Of a stretch of 64,000 bases of DNA, positions 1 through 11,162 are shown one piece after another; positions within the stretch are counted from its first letter, which is position 1; each line of letters opens with the position of its first letter. Origin of the DNA: Miscanthus floridulus (Eukaryota; Streptophyta; Magnoliopsida; Poales; Poaceae); assembly GCF_019320115.1 (NCBI RefSeq), contig NC_089581.1:14065925-14129924 (forward strand). Reading direction: 5' to 3'. A program made the translations under genes and the position numbers. Under the pieces are notes generated by a model. The model was given only the letters and a program-made list of their open reading frames with translations. It did no database searches and was not told the origin of the DNA.

Positions 1-566
1 ATCAATGGCGAGCTGCCGTTGATGAACGTTCGCCCCCGACACCACCGCACCCCAGAGCTCGCAAGAGGTTGTAATTTACAGAAAAACGATTTGCGACGAG
101 ACTCTACGCAAGGCAATCCTGCTCTGCTCCTTGATGACGATGTCCCTCACGACATTGCGACGCGCCCGGCTACTGAGACCGCGGGCGTTCCACACCAAGA
201 CATTGTTTGTTTTCATTGGGACACTGTGTTGCGACGGTGAGCATTCCGTGCTCAATGGGATGCCGACGCTGCGGCGGGACTCCGTCTCTTGGGCTCCAGG
301 AACAGCTCACGCATGGCGGCACGCTTTGCTGAGGAGAGTGGCTCGGCAAAGGTCTCCCGGAACTTCTTGGCGATGGCGGCATCTGGCGTGACCTGGGCAG
401 ACCACGGAGCTCGAGGCTTCCACTTGTTCAACAGGACCTTCTTTGCCTGCTTCTCGGGTTGGGGTCGTGGCCTGCAGTTGTGGCCGCCAAATGCACTTGG
501 ACTCGTATAACTATGTGCTTGGCAACCTGCTAGTAGAAGAATCCTCACAGCATCTTTTCCTAGCAT
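1..566 (-). mobile_element. LINE (L1-type) fragment: ORF1 C-terminus and ORF2 endonuclease start
   Basis: Reading leftwards, an open frame at 566-252 contains KKFRETFAEPLSSAKRAAMR, like the C-terminal tail of the first ORF of grass LINEs. It is followed after about 40 bases by an ATG (near 206) opening MKTNNVLVWNARGLSSRARR. That resembles the start of an L1-type apurinic endonuclease, where the WN.RGL motif supplies a catalytic Asn. The frame stops about 45 residues in, and the expected CLQET motif is not recognisable, so the copy is decayed. The element continues beyond the left edge of the window. The order (end of ORF1, short spacer, endonuclease start) supports LINE rather than a host gene. 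Family membership is by motif memory; no search was run. Confidence 0.7.
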
Positions 567-1374
567 ATCACTTTGCTAAGAATGTACTGAGATATCATCA
601 ACCTTGATGTTTCAGTGGACTGCAATTTACCAGAAGCCACATCTTTGCTCAATTACAATCACAGTTCTTCGTGGAGGCAATAATCCTCATGCGTTGGACA
701 ACCTGAACAGCTAGAAACGACCTCATTTTCAAAGGAAGATTCGATTTGCAGGATTGTCGAAGATTCCTCTTCAAGGAATTGACACTTCTCTCCTACAAAC
801 TGAAGTCGGTATCTTTTTTATTTCTTTCTTTGTTTCTTAAGTTTTCCTCTACTTTATTTCTGTAGCTTTAGCCGTTTTGTAATCTTTCGGAGCATCTTCG
901 AGAGTTCCCAATAAAACCTCCCGATTTAGAATATTTGACAAAAATGAGGAAAAAACCCATCTCCAACCGTTCCCAATCCCACCTCTCAATCTTTCGGCGC
1001 TTGGAAAAATAGACCGATCGTGCGGATATATTCGCGCGTATCTATCTACCAACCTAAAGGTGGTAGGAGGGTTTCTGATGCAAATATACAAGAGAGAAAG
1101 AATATATAAAAGTAGTTAGGATAATTTAAAAATAGTATAGAATTGCTGATGTAAAATCGTCTTCTATATTTTAGGAGTAAATTATTGAAAACTAGTTGGA
1201 GATAGTCTTACTTATTCCTTTCAATAATTTTTGGCGAATTAGAAAAGCTCGAAGAAAATTTTAGAAACTCTTGGACATGTCCTTAGACTTTTGGACTGGT
1301 TTTTCAGTTTAATAAATCACTGTAGGGGGCCAGGCCCCTCCAGATTTCTCAAAAAAAATATTATCTTTGCATAG
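567..1374. other. unassigned intergenic sequence
   Basis: AT-rich non-coding DNA. No open frame, terminal repeat or RNA gene could be supported. The stretch 1330-1370 is A-rich and leads into the MITE that follows. Confidence 0.5.
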
Positions 1375-1377
1375 TAA

Positions 1378-1581
1378 GGGCCTAATTGGTTGGGCTCCAA
1401 AATTTCTCCAGCCAAAACTTAGGCAGCCATTTGGTTGGGCTCCAAAATCAGACCAGCCAAAATTAGGGCAGACCCATACTAAACTTCTTACCTAGGTTTT
1501 GGCAACTAGAATTTGACATGCCCTTGTTTTGGCTTGCCCTAATTTTAGCTGGGCAAATTTTGGACCTAACCAATCAGGCCC
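1378..1581. mobile_element. Tourist-like MITE (PIF/Harbinger type)
   Basis: The ends are imperfect inverted repeats: GGGCCTAATTGGTTGGGCTC on the left, and the reverse complement of the right end reads GGGCCTGATTGGTTAGGTCC. TAA flanks both ends (1375-1377 and 1582-1584), the 3-bp duplication typical of Tourist elements. Length is 204 bp with no coding capacity. Just inside the left end the motif TTGGTTGGGCTCCAAAAT is repeated about 50 bp away, so the subterminal region is partly duplicated. Confidence 0.75.
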
Positions 1582-1584
1582 TAA

Positions 1585-2060
1585 AAGACTCCAAGTAGGA
1601 GGTTTGTGGTAGATGGTTGGATTTTAGATTCTCCTTTTAGAATTCAAACGTTTGGAATCTCATTCTCGTTTCCTATAGGAGATTCAAATGAATCTTATTT
1701 GAGTGGTAGTGCAAAGTTGGTTTGTTGTACCCCGGCAAAGAAAAGGAAAAAAAGGTCTATCACTCTATCGAGATGCACATTCAGGTATTGTTGTTGTGCC
1801 TTCTTTTTATCCGAAATTCTTGTGAAAAAGCCAGAGCCACGAAAAGCTTCCAGAATATCTAAAGTTTCATATCCAAAGCATGTTATAAATAAAATCTGTT
1901 GTAGCCAGTCTTATGTAAGTGATTTGAAATAGTAGGACCTGCAATGAAGACGTATGATGGACCTAAATGAATTCGAAGAAATATAAAGGTGCAACATAAT
2001 TTTGCATTATTGTTTGTGTTTCTAATGATTGTTTGATTATATATAAGCATCCATGATTGT
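1585..2060. other. unassigned intergenic sequence
   Basis: Between two MITEs. The 108-codon open frame at 1606-1932 has no recognisable domain and looks like chance. No regulatory or RNA feature could be supported. Confidence 0.4.
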
Positions 2061-2063
2061 TTA

Positions 2064-2198
2064 GGTCTTGTTTGGATGCACATGTATTTATTGCAATCTA
2101 CATATATTGAAATAGATTGGAGTGAATTGAACTAAATTTCATTCCATTTCACTCAACACATGTGGATTGAGGTGTATACACATACATTCAAACAAGCC
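2064..2198. mobile_element. Tourist-like MITE, 135 bp
   Basis: Terminal inverted repeats: GGTCTTGTTTGGATGCACAT on the left versus GGCTTGTTTGAATGTATGTG for the reverse complement of the right end. TTA is duplicated at 2061-2063 and 2199-2201. Size, TSD and the lack of any ORF fit a Tourist MITE. Confidence 0.8.
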
Positions 2199-2201
2199 TT
2201 A

Positions 2202-3125
2202 GTGGACAAACATTTCGTCAACATGTACAGTGCTTTGCCATTTCCTTTTCAGGGCACACAAGGGCTTCGTAGTTTGTATAATCCTGCTGGCTGTTCTCAA
2301 ACTAAACACACGGTAAATTGCTCTACTACCGTACCTCCAATAGCGCAGACAGCAGAAGATGCTTTCGATTATCTCACCAGTAAACTACTTTCATTGTCTG
2401 CGATAATATGCAGCCGAAGAGGATAAAATTGTTGTACCTTTTTGGAAAGGACAGTGCACGATCGTGAAAGCTGTCAGCCTGTCACTGTCGATCTTACAGC
2501 AGACCAACGGTGGTTGATATCCAATCCAATGGTATCTTTTGTCAAGCTTTTCATGTGACTGGGCTTAATGCAATTCTTTTTCTCCTCTAATTAAACTATC
2601 TAAAGTTTCAGTAACAGCAGCACAGCACAAAGCGTTAGCGATAGGAAGGTAAAAGTCATGGAGGATTATGGGCGTGTTTGGCTTGCAGCCACAACACGCC
2701 ACGCCTAAACTGCGGCTGCTAGACCAACCTACGCTGTTGTTTGGTTCTCACTGAAGCGTTGGCCGCCACAGACTTTTAACTTGTCGTTTGCTCCTGCTGC
2801 TCGTCGTCTAGCGCGTGATAACTGTGGCGAGACTGTGGCGAGTGTGGCGCACTTTCTGGCTGCCACCGCCACACCGTGGCGTGGTCAACCGTGGCCAGAA
2901 CCAAGCAGGCTCTAAGTCGGATCTAACGGAATGCATTGTTTTTTCAATAGTACCACTGGCAGAGATGTGTTCAGTTTCTAGAATAAGGATAGGATATGTT
3001 ACCGTTGTTATCTTGACTCTGATCACGGCCTCAGGTGAAACCAGGAATATTAGGTTGCCGACACAAAAAAGAATGCGCATATATTATAGGATATAGCTTG
3101 GTTTCCATAAAAGTAGGATCAAATA
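2202..3125. other. unassigned sequence with a possible MITE at 2668-2912
   Basis: GGCGTGTTTGGCTTGCAGCC at 2669 and the reverse complement of 2890-2912 (AGCCTGCTTGGTTCTGGCCA) look like degenerate terminal inverted repeats around a GC-rich core. No convincing target-site duplication could be read. Nothing else in the interval is supportable. Confidence 0.3.
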
Positions 3126-3128
3126 TTA

Positions 3129-3477
3129 GGGCAATTAAATTGCTACACGTCAGCAGTCTCATACCCCGTCTCATATAGTGCCACGTAGGATTTTTGCTGA
3201 TGTAGAGAAAAGAGAGGGGAGAGAGGTCGTTGTTTCACGTAACAACTAACTCATGAGCTAAATTTATGACTATGAGACAACTTACACAACATTGTACAAG
3301 TGGTTGTTGTCATGCAACTCACAAATATCTCATTGTTGTATCCACAAATTATGGACTCTAGAATTACGACGAGACAACTTAAAAGACAATCTATTGTACT
3401 AGTTACCTCTTAAGTCGTCTCATAATTATGTGGCACTGCATGGGACTACCTATGAGAAATTACCAATGCACTTGCCC
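3129..3477. mobile_element. probable MITE, about 350 bp
   Basis: The left end reads GGGCAATTAAATT and the right end, reversed, GGGCAAGTGCATT. Further inside, AGTGCCACGTA on the left mirrors GTGGCACTGCA on the right, so the inverted similarity extends about 60 bp. The flanks are TTA on the left and TGA on the right, so the duplication is imperfect. No ORF. Confidence 0.5.
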
Positions 3478-3572
3478 TGATAAAAAAACAAGAGCGTTCC
3501 CCTAGCAACACGTGTACTTCCTATCCTTCTGTTGATGAGCTAGCAAAAGTAATTTTGTTGCCTTATTTTGTA

Positions 3573-3827
3573 CTCCCTCTGTACACAGGAGAATGCAATT
3601 CTTATTTTTTAGGAGTCAAACAGTTTCAACTTTGACTAGATTTATATAAAAAAGTACTAACATCTACGATACAAATTAAGTACCATTAGAATAGTTATAG
3701 ATATATTTTCATAATAAATTTATCTAGAGATATAAATGCTAATAATATTTACTATAAACTTTGTCAAACTTGAGTTAGTTTGACCGGCAAGGATCCCATA
3801 ATTACATTATCTTATGGCCGGAGGGAG
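3573..3827. mobile_element. Stowaway MITE (Tc1/mariner type)
   Basis: The ends are CTCCCTCTGT and, at the right, CCGGAGGGAG, the classic grass Stowaway terminus. TA flanks both sides (3571-3572 and 3828-3829). The 255-bp AT-rich interior has no coding capacity. Confidence 0.9.
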
Positions 3828-3829
3828 TA

Positions 3830-4387
3830 GTTTGAATCTTAGTTTGTTTTGGAAATTTTAACTTCAAATGGAATAAGATGAAGACAAACTTTATATAAAA
3901 ATTAGGAAATGCTTCTTTTAGAGTGCACGCGAAGAAGCCTCGTGTGTGCGTTGTGCTATCCATCCGATGATCAGGGGGGATATCCAACAGTGAAGCTCCC
4001 AACCTTATCTGCTCCTAGCCTTATCCCCTCCGAACCCAAGCAACGCTTCTTCTTACTTATGCATCATCTCTCTTTTTCTGCTTCAATTCATGCACTCAAG
4101 TTTCAATGGTTACCAATAGCGGCAAGGTGGGTCCTTCTCCTTCTTCCTGTCTTAGGGTTCGGAGTTGGGTTAGGGGGTTACGTGTTCTCCTGACTATAAA
4201 GGATGCTTGGGGGAGGCTGTCGGTGGCAGCGACCGAGATGAAGGTGGTAGGAGCATCGGCTTGAGAAAGAGGAGAATGATGTTGTGGTTAGGGCTGGTGG
4301 TGGAGGCAGGGGCGAGCAGCCTCCTCGGTTATTAGAGGGCGGGCCATGATGTGGGAGGAGAGGGGGGAGGTGGAAGGGGGAAAGGGG
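3830..4387. other. unassigned sequence between Stowaway and LTR remnant
   Basis: A frame of 94 codons starts at 3909 but matches nothing recognised. The purine-rich stretch 4200-4385 (GAGG/GGGG-rich) has no feature I can name. Confidence 0.35.
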
Positions 4388-5270
4388 TGTAGGATCGAGA
4401 GGTGGCCAACTAGAGGGGGTGAATATTTGTTTCTAAAACTTAATTATGGAAGCTAGCCAATTTAAATGCGGAATAAAACTAATGGTCTAGGCTGGACTAC
4501 ACCCATCTCACTAAGTTTGCTAGCATCCTAACTAGAGACTAAACAAGAGAGCAACTAGGGTGCCATGCTAGTAAGAGCTCATCTAAACAAGTGTACTTAG
4601 CAAGGTCAAACAACCTAACCTACTAGAGCACAAGATATCAACAGGGAGCTCTTACACATAATAGTGAAGAAATAGTAAACAAGCTACAAACTACATTAGT
4701 AAGTAGTAACACTACCACAATATTAGTACAAGTAACAAGCTAGTGTTGGGATATGCAAACCACAGTGGATAGGATGACCCAATTTTTTTTTTTTTTGCAT
4801 GGCTCGATGATTTGCCGGTCACTTAGTCCATATTGAGGTGAGTTTTAGGATCACTGCTCCCCTTGCTAGACACCAAGCTAGCAAGCTTGGAGTACCCCTC
4901 GAGGTAGGCTCCAACATGAGCACTAAACTTGAGACGTTCGAATGAACTAGACACTTCAACAAAGCCCCCAATTCACTAAAGATGCTCTTCGTCTTCCTCT
5001 AGCGCAGATGAGCTCAAAAGCCCTGAACAGTGTCTTCTCTGGAGCACCACACAATCACCATGTGGCTTCAATGGAGACACAATCTCCAAGCGGCGATGGC
5101 GCTCGAGACCGAGGGTGGCAGTAGAGGTTGGTGGTGCTGGTTTTTTTATCAACGCGTCTACGATGTTGACCTTATCCATCTGCACATGATGTGGTCCTAC
5201 CGAAGCATGCATGCAGAATGCTAAAATCCCACGCAACTGAGATTTTGCGATTCCCATAAAAATTTGTAGA
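4388..5270. mobile_element. Copia (SIRE-type) LTR remnant
   Basis: Starts TGTAGGATCGAGAGG, followed by CTAGAGGGGGTGAAT. That last block also opens the other SIRE-like LTRs in this window (27448, 36540, and variant forms at 11163 and 26706). The interior has short A/C-rich LTR-like sequence. No internal coding region, primer-binding site or second LTR follows, so this is a solo or truncated LTR. The right boundary is approximate and no TSD was found. Confidence 0.5.
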
Positions 5271-5374
5271 TCTACGACATTTATAATTTTTTACATTTGA
5301 AACTTTATAATTTTGAAATAATTTATTTAGATCCTAAATAATAGACTAATGTTTTAGACAAAAAAACATTAAAA

Positions 5375-6015
5375 GGGCAAAGTCCATTTTTCACCCTCGA
5401 ACCTTCGGTTGTTAGATTTTCAACCTTAAACTATGAAATTGGGTAACAAACACCCTCCAATTATCAAAATGAACAAATTAGGTCCTTGTGTTGGTTTAAA
5501 AGGTGCTTTTTCTATTTTGTAAAAATAATAAAAATGTGAACACCTATCTAAAAATTCTTAAATAATTTATTTTAAATCAAAAAAATATGAAACTAGTACT
5601 AATTTTTGTTCTAAACATGTTCTCTATTTGTTTATGGTCATATAGGCATTTAGAATTTCTTTATTTCTATTTCTATTGCTTTATTTCTCGTAGTTGCACT
5701 TAGTATTTATTTAAAACAAGTAAGAATTGAATAACTCTAAATATAGCACTAATGGATACGTGTCATTTTTAGAAGAAAACCGGAGCTAGTTTCATAATTT
5801 TTAATATGTAAAATAAATTAATTATTAATTTTAGAGACCAGCTAGATTATTATTATTAGAAAATAGAAAACCAACTTTAAAACCAGCCACATGATCAAAT
5901 TTGTTCGGTTTCGACCGTGGGAGGGGGTGTGTCATCCATTTCATAGTTACGTGTTACGATCAAGGTTGAAAGTCAAATTACAAAGCAAGTTTAAATGTGA
6001 AAATAAACTTTACCC
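5375..6015. mobile_element. Mutator-like non-autonomous element
   Basis: Left end GGGCAAAGTCCATTTTTCAC; right end, reversed, GGGTAAAGTTTATTTTCACA. The inverted similarity continues inward (TTTCAACCTT and CTATGAAAT on both arms). The GGGNAAAGT terminus resembles short Mutator MITEs of grasses. The flanks are A-rich and could hide a 9-bp TSD that I cannot define. No ORF. Confidence 0.6.
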
Positions 6016-6128
6016 TAATAAAAAAAATTTTCTATTATATTAGCAATGAAATATATGCTACATTTGTCAACCCATATGACATATGTAACACTCAAGAGAA
6101 AGATAGAGTACCTCAACAACTTAACTGT

Positions 6129-7297
6129 GCGCTAATGCTTTGATGAGGGCGTCAGTTCGGGCATGTTCGTCCCAACGCCCTGTTCCTGGACCTACGCAGT
6201 GACCGGGCCAAACAGGCAACGGGCCTGCTCCATTTACGCTCTCTCCTCCACCTCTACATAGCGACAGCCGGCAAATCCCCAACTCCCCACTCGTTTCGCT
6301 CGTCGCGGCTCACCGCACCGTCCGCCCGCACTAAGCCGCCTCACCACCGCGTGGCGCCCCATCCTGCGTCGCACCGCACCGTGCCCCGTCCCCGCCCCTG
6401 CGTGTCATGCCCCATCCTCCGCTGCTGTGCACCATGCCCCATTCCGTGCTACGTCGAGGTGCTACCGACTTCGCTGTTTCCCTGGCCGATGGAGGAGCTT
6501 CATGTGACGCTGCCCCGCTAGCAAGTTATGTGTGCTGCTGCCGGCACCGATGAGCTCCATGCGTCGTCGCCGACCTTCATGCTGGCATCGAGCTCCGCAA
6601 CGACGAGCCTCCATTCCTCCTAGCCGCAAGGCGACATTGCGCTGAAAGCGCATGTTACAATCATATGTTTCAAGTGTTTCAAATGTCTCATCTGGATGTT
6701 ACATGTGTTTTATTTGGATGTTACAAAAATAGATCGGGATATTGCACATGTTGCATTATTACACATATGTTGTAAATTTATGTTCCAAATGTTTCATCTG
6801 TTTTTTCAAACGTACGTTGCAAGTGTGTTTATTTGGATGTTACATATGTTGCAAGTGTTTTATCTCGATATTGCATATGTTTTGCAATTGCTTTTCATGT
6901 GTTTTTAGGTGTTTTTGCAAGTGTTTCATCTGTCTACGAACGTATGTTGCAAATATTTCACCTGAATGTTTCAAAAGTAGTTCGGGTGTCGGGTGTTGCA
7001 CACGTTGCAATGACGCCGGTGGCTAGCGAACATCGGCTTGCTATAGGGCTTCGGCTCGTACCTCGTGCGGCGCGCCTCGCCCTCTCCTCTCCCTCCCCTC
7101 CCTTCCCTTCCCTCCATCTCGCCTCGGCGTTGGCGTTGATGTTGGGGTGGGGGTCGTCGAGGGTTCTGCATTTCGGACGTAGGCGCTAGCGTGGGCTGGG
7201 ATGCGGGGTGCGGGGGCGTGGGATGCGATGCGGGCGCAGGTGCTGGAGCAGCGTCCGGACGAGTCCTGCGGCCGGACATCCAGGCGCTAGCCCCTCC
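6129..7297 (+). repeat. grass GC-rich/ATGTTTC repeat family, copy 1
   Basis: Three parts: a GC-rich left segment (6160-6640), a degenerate array of ATGTTGCAAGTGTTTCATCT-like units of roughly 25-30 bp (6650-7010), and a GC-rich right segment ending in TCCGGAC and GGCGCTAGC. The outer ends (GCTAATGCTTTGATG versus, reversed, GCTAGCGCCTGGATG) look like degenerate inverted repeats, suggesting a non-autonomous DNA transposon. Two relatives lie at 10361-13143 and 13540-13996. I recognise the pattern as a widespread grass repeat but cannot assign its superfamily. Confidence 0.5.
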
Positions 7298-9600
7298 CTT
7301 AATTATGTGTAAATTTTTTAATAAATATGTGCTTATATATGTTCGAGATTAGGTTTCTGTAGAAGGTATAGGTTGATCGGTAACATACTGAACTGGTTGT
7401 CGTTTTACCTTTTCTTCAGGCTCCGCCGCCGCCACTGATCAATATTGTGATCTGTGAGGACTGAGGAGTGACGTGAGGAGACTTCGCTGCCGAATGGATT
7501 CCACCATATGAAAGATATAGTCATAATGATATCCGGCCCCTCATGTCGTTACAGCCATATATATGCCCATATACAGGTAAAGTGTCCACTATTTTTATTA
7601 GACAATTGATTACTGCATTGGGTGGCCATCATACAGAAAATAATTAAGCCTCTGCTAACATATTGTGACACTACTGCTAACAGATTGTGTTGTGACACGT
7701 CGCCGAAGATTAATGTGTGGTGCCGCCGAGCCCTAAGCCCGTCTGCCCGTGATAGCTACGTTTGCACGGAACGGAAGTCCACTGTTGGCCAGTCGGTGCA
7801 TGAGACAGCGGTGGTGGAATATACATGAGCTACTGTGTGCAACTGATAAGGGAGATGGGAGATGGGAGATGGGAGATGCATGAGCCGTGTGAGGTCATGT
7901 GGTCGGCTAGAGGCAGCGTATGTATGCAGTGGCCAAGAATATCTTGTACTGGCGGTCGAGTGAGTGGCTAGAAGTAGAACTGAACATCCATGGTGGCCGA
8001 CAAATTAGATCTTCTTCTGGTGCTGCATACAACGGGAGCTTTAGAGGAAAATGGTTGGTCCACGAAATTGCCCTGGGAAAATGTAGCGAGTGATGTAAAA
8101 TCGTCATTGCTCATGGCTAAAATTGTTAATCCTCTAGCTCTTTGATTTTTCTCATGTGGAGCAAATAAACAGCTCGACTACTGTTCATCTCGTTTCAAGC
8201 ATTGATGTCTAAACAATGAAGCAGACCCAGGAGGGAGGCTCAGGCGGTATACCCCCCCCCCCCCCCCCCCCCCCCCCCCCGCCGCAACCCCTTACTACTC
8301 ATCCCTACTTCCTTCGTCGCAAGAGAAGCCGGTCGGAAGCCCAACGGACTGCGATGATAGCGGTGGAGTATCCGGTTCGTGTGATTGGCGGAGCTTCGCG
8401 ATGCAAACATGGCGTTTGAGCCATGCTGGTGGGTGACGTGTGGATCTGGCATGAGCTGGCTAGGGACGTCCAGATTTGATCGGTCTCACTCATCGTCAGA
8501 GGCACTGCTTGGAGGTCTCTTACCTCCTAGGGTTTTGATTGAAAAACCTCTTGGATCCCTTAGTCGGCGTTGGCGGCATCTATGGATGTCATTTTTCTCC
8601 GTGGAAGCTGTTGATACTCAAATTTGTCCAAGTGTTTAGTCACTCGGCTTGGATGGCTGAGCTCATATTTTGATCAACATGGTATGAGTGCATTGTAGGT
8701 TAATGTGACCGTTCAGCCTGTCATTGACTGTCTTGTGCCACTGGCCCGAGTGTCCTTTGTCACGATTGATCTGAGCCGAAGATTAGAGAATTAAGAGAGA
8801 CACTCGGTTGGATTGTCTGGCCTCTCCTGGTTTCCCAATATATATAACTATCTATCTTATAATAATGTTTCAGAGCAATACACGCCTACAAGATGGATTT
8901 GATGGATCGATGGCTGTGATCTAGTATGAGTATTTGGCATGTATATACTCGAAAGGATGCTATGCCTTGCCTGAGTTACAAGAAGGATCCGAGTCCAGCT
9001 CCCATACGTGCTACTAGAAGGAGATCAATTATTAGGAAAGGAGATTGGTTCTCAATACTTGGATACAGGCGACATGAAGATTGAGTGCAACATGACTATT
9101 TTAATGACGGGTGTTTAATTTGGCATGCATAGTAATTGCTAGCTAGTTTGATTGAAGACCAACAAAAGGGACGTACATGCAGATGTGAAGTATGTATTCA
9201 CATTACTTTAATGAGTACGTGTTTGGAACCTGGCCGTGCCTGTACGGACGGGACTCGGGAGCTTGGTGCCAGGTATACGCAGCTGTACGTTGATCATGAC
9301 GGAAGAAAGACAAATCTAAATTGGGAATTGGATATGGTAATGCATAACGTACATACATGCAAGCAGGAAAGGCAAGCTCGGACATAATACACATATACGC
9401 TGTCGTGTTCTACTCGGACTCACGAATTGATACGGCTGCTAGCACAGGGAAACCTTGTCTGGTTGTAATTAAGACCAGCCGCCCTATAAATATAAAGAGT
9501 GACGACCAATTGACAACACATAATTGAATCTATTAATGCATCTATTTTTTATCTTTTATCTTACTTTTTTTAATCTACTATTTTTTCTCGTTCTTTATTG
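7298..9600. other. unassigned intergenic sequence with simple repeats
   Basis: No gene could be supported. It includes a GGGAGAT heptamer array at about 7850-7878 and the poly-C run listed separately. A TATA-like CTATAAATA at about 9483 sits in sequence resembling an LTR promoter region, but no LTR ends were found. Short open frames here have no recognisable domains. Confidence 0.4.
8252..8280. repeat. poly-C homopolymer, 29 bases
   Basis: An uninterrupted run of 29 C after GGCGGTATA. Such runs are error-prone in sequencing, so the true length is uncertain. Confidence 0.9.
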
Positions 9601-10080
9601 TCGACGATGTTCATTGCTTCAATGATGGCGAAGCCCTAAAGCGGTCAGGCCGGCTAGGGCAGCCCATAGCCGCCGCACGCCCTGACGGGGGTCTCTCCTG
9701 GGCGTGTGGGATTTCGGGTCTCAAGAGACCTCGCCGGCATGTCTTGCGTATCGCGCTTCCGGCGAGGCTCCTCCGGCGATGTGTCCTGCATATCACGCTC
9801 ATCGTTGGGGGCACACAGTAACGTGTTCGTGTGCGAACAAAAGCATTGTCTCGGTGAGCACCCCACATCCCCAAAGCTCTTAGCTTGTTATTTTGGGTCT
9901 TGCAAGGGCATTTGTTTGCCGGTGGTGGTTTGCTGGTGATGTTTAATCATGGTGGTTTTTGTTGTTACTTTCATTGTGAGGGTGGTCTTTTTCCAGTTGA
10001 GTGTTGTTGTAAGTTGTTCCTTCTCTATTAATATATCCTAGGCATTTTTTTGCTCGTGGCCTTTTGAAAAAAACAAACAA
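9601..10080 (+). mobile_element. possible LINE 3'-end remnant
   Basis: The right part (9900-10075) is T/G-rich (GGTGGT, TTGTTGTAAGTTGTT), followed by CTCTATTAATATATCC and then a short A-rich tail (TTTTGAAAAAAAC). This resembles 3' ends of plant LINEs. The left part is GC-rich with a frame of 77 codons (9706-9939) that I do not recognise. No target-site duplication was identified. Confidence 0.3.
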
Positions 10081-10918
10081 TGAAACTAGGATTGGATATT
10101 AAGGAACCCTTTGGATTTTCGGATTCTCAATCGGAAGAATTTGATCCTTATGATATTTTTCTAAAAGGGTCATTGGAACAAAGGAATGGTCTTGTAGATT
10201 TTGATTGTTAGGATTTGTTTTTAGAAAAAAAAAGAACATTGAAAAACTATGGAATGCGCTTTGTCAAATTCCTATGAGAACCATATGGATTGGGCTTATC
10301 ACCTTCCTTTGAGCACCATCTGGAATGGTTTGTTTTATAGGAATAAATAAACGATAATGCTTGGCCACGGGCGTCCGACCCATTCGGACGTGGCTCCTCC
10401 ACTCATCCACTCTCTCTCTCTCTCTCTCTAACAACTCCACTTCACATATCCCTTTCGCCAAATCCATGCCATCCTCTTCCTCCTCAGATTCCTCGCCCTC
10501 CAAGGTCCATTTCTTACCCACCCCCGGCACAGTCGCCTGCCTCAGGGCCGGGCCCAATGGCACCCAACTGCTCGTGGAGGCTTCTCCTGCTAGTTCTTGA
10601 TGCAAATCCGGCGCGCACTGTCTCGTCATCGATCCACTACTGCTTAGCCCCCATGCCCCCCTCTAGTCCCTGGTAGTGGGCGCTGCCTCTCTGCGTACCG
10701 GTGGTGGTGGTGCGAGGACACGCGATAGCACTTACGGCTGGGGTCACCATCCTCGTTCTCCAAAGCTTGTTGTCTATTGCAGTCCCCCACTAGGTAGGCC
10801 ATGACCGTCAACGACGCCATGTTTCAAGTGTTTCAGGCATTTCAGACTTATGTTTTAAGTATTTCATCTGAATGTTGCTAAAGTTTATTTAGGATGTTAC
10901 AATGGCAATATACGCATG

Positions 10919-11157
10919 TCTAGGGCCGTCCCTGAGTTTTTAGGGGCCCAGGGCAAAACCTAAATTTAGGGGCCCTTATATACATATGAACTAAATGCTT
11001 ATATATAAAAGTGTTAATAGTAAGCACTTAACTACATTTACAAAAGCAATATTCATAAGAAACAATTCATACATATTTTAAATATTTTTAGCGTTCCTCG
11101 ATGCAAAGTCCGGGGCCCAGGGCCACCGCCCTGTCTGTCCGCCCTCAGGGCTGATAC
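10919..11157. mobile_element. hAT-like non-autonomous element
   Basis: The left end TAGGGCCGTCCCTGAG and, reversed, the right end CAGCCCTGAGGGCGG are partial inverted repeats of the CAGGGCCGGCCC type found at hAT termini. A second inverted pair, GGGGCCCAGGGC, lies just inside both ends. The core is AT-rich without an ORF. The 8-bp TSD is not clean. Confidence 0.4.
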
Positions 11158-11162
11158 GTTTC

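Noticed and set aside
7622..9387. Short ORFs in the 7.6-9.4 kb interval
   Set aside because: None over 85 codons has composition or motifs suggesting a gene, and neighbouring frames are equally long.
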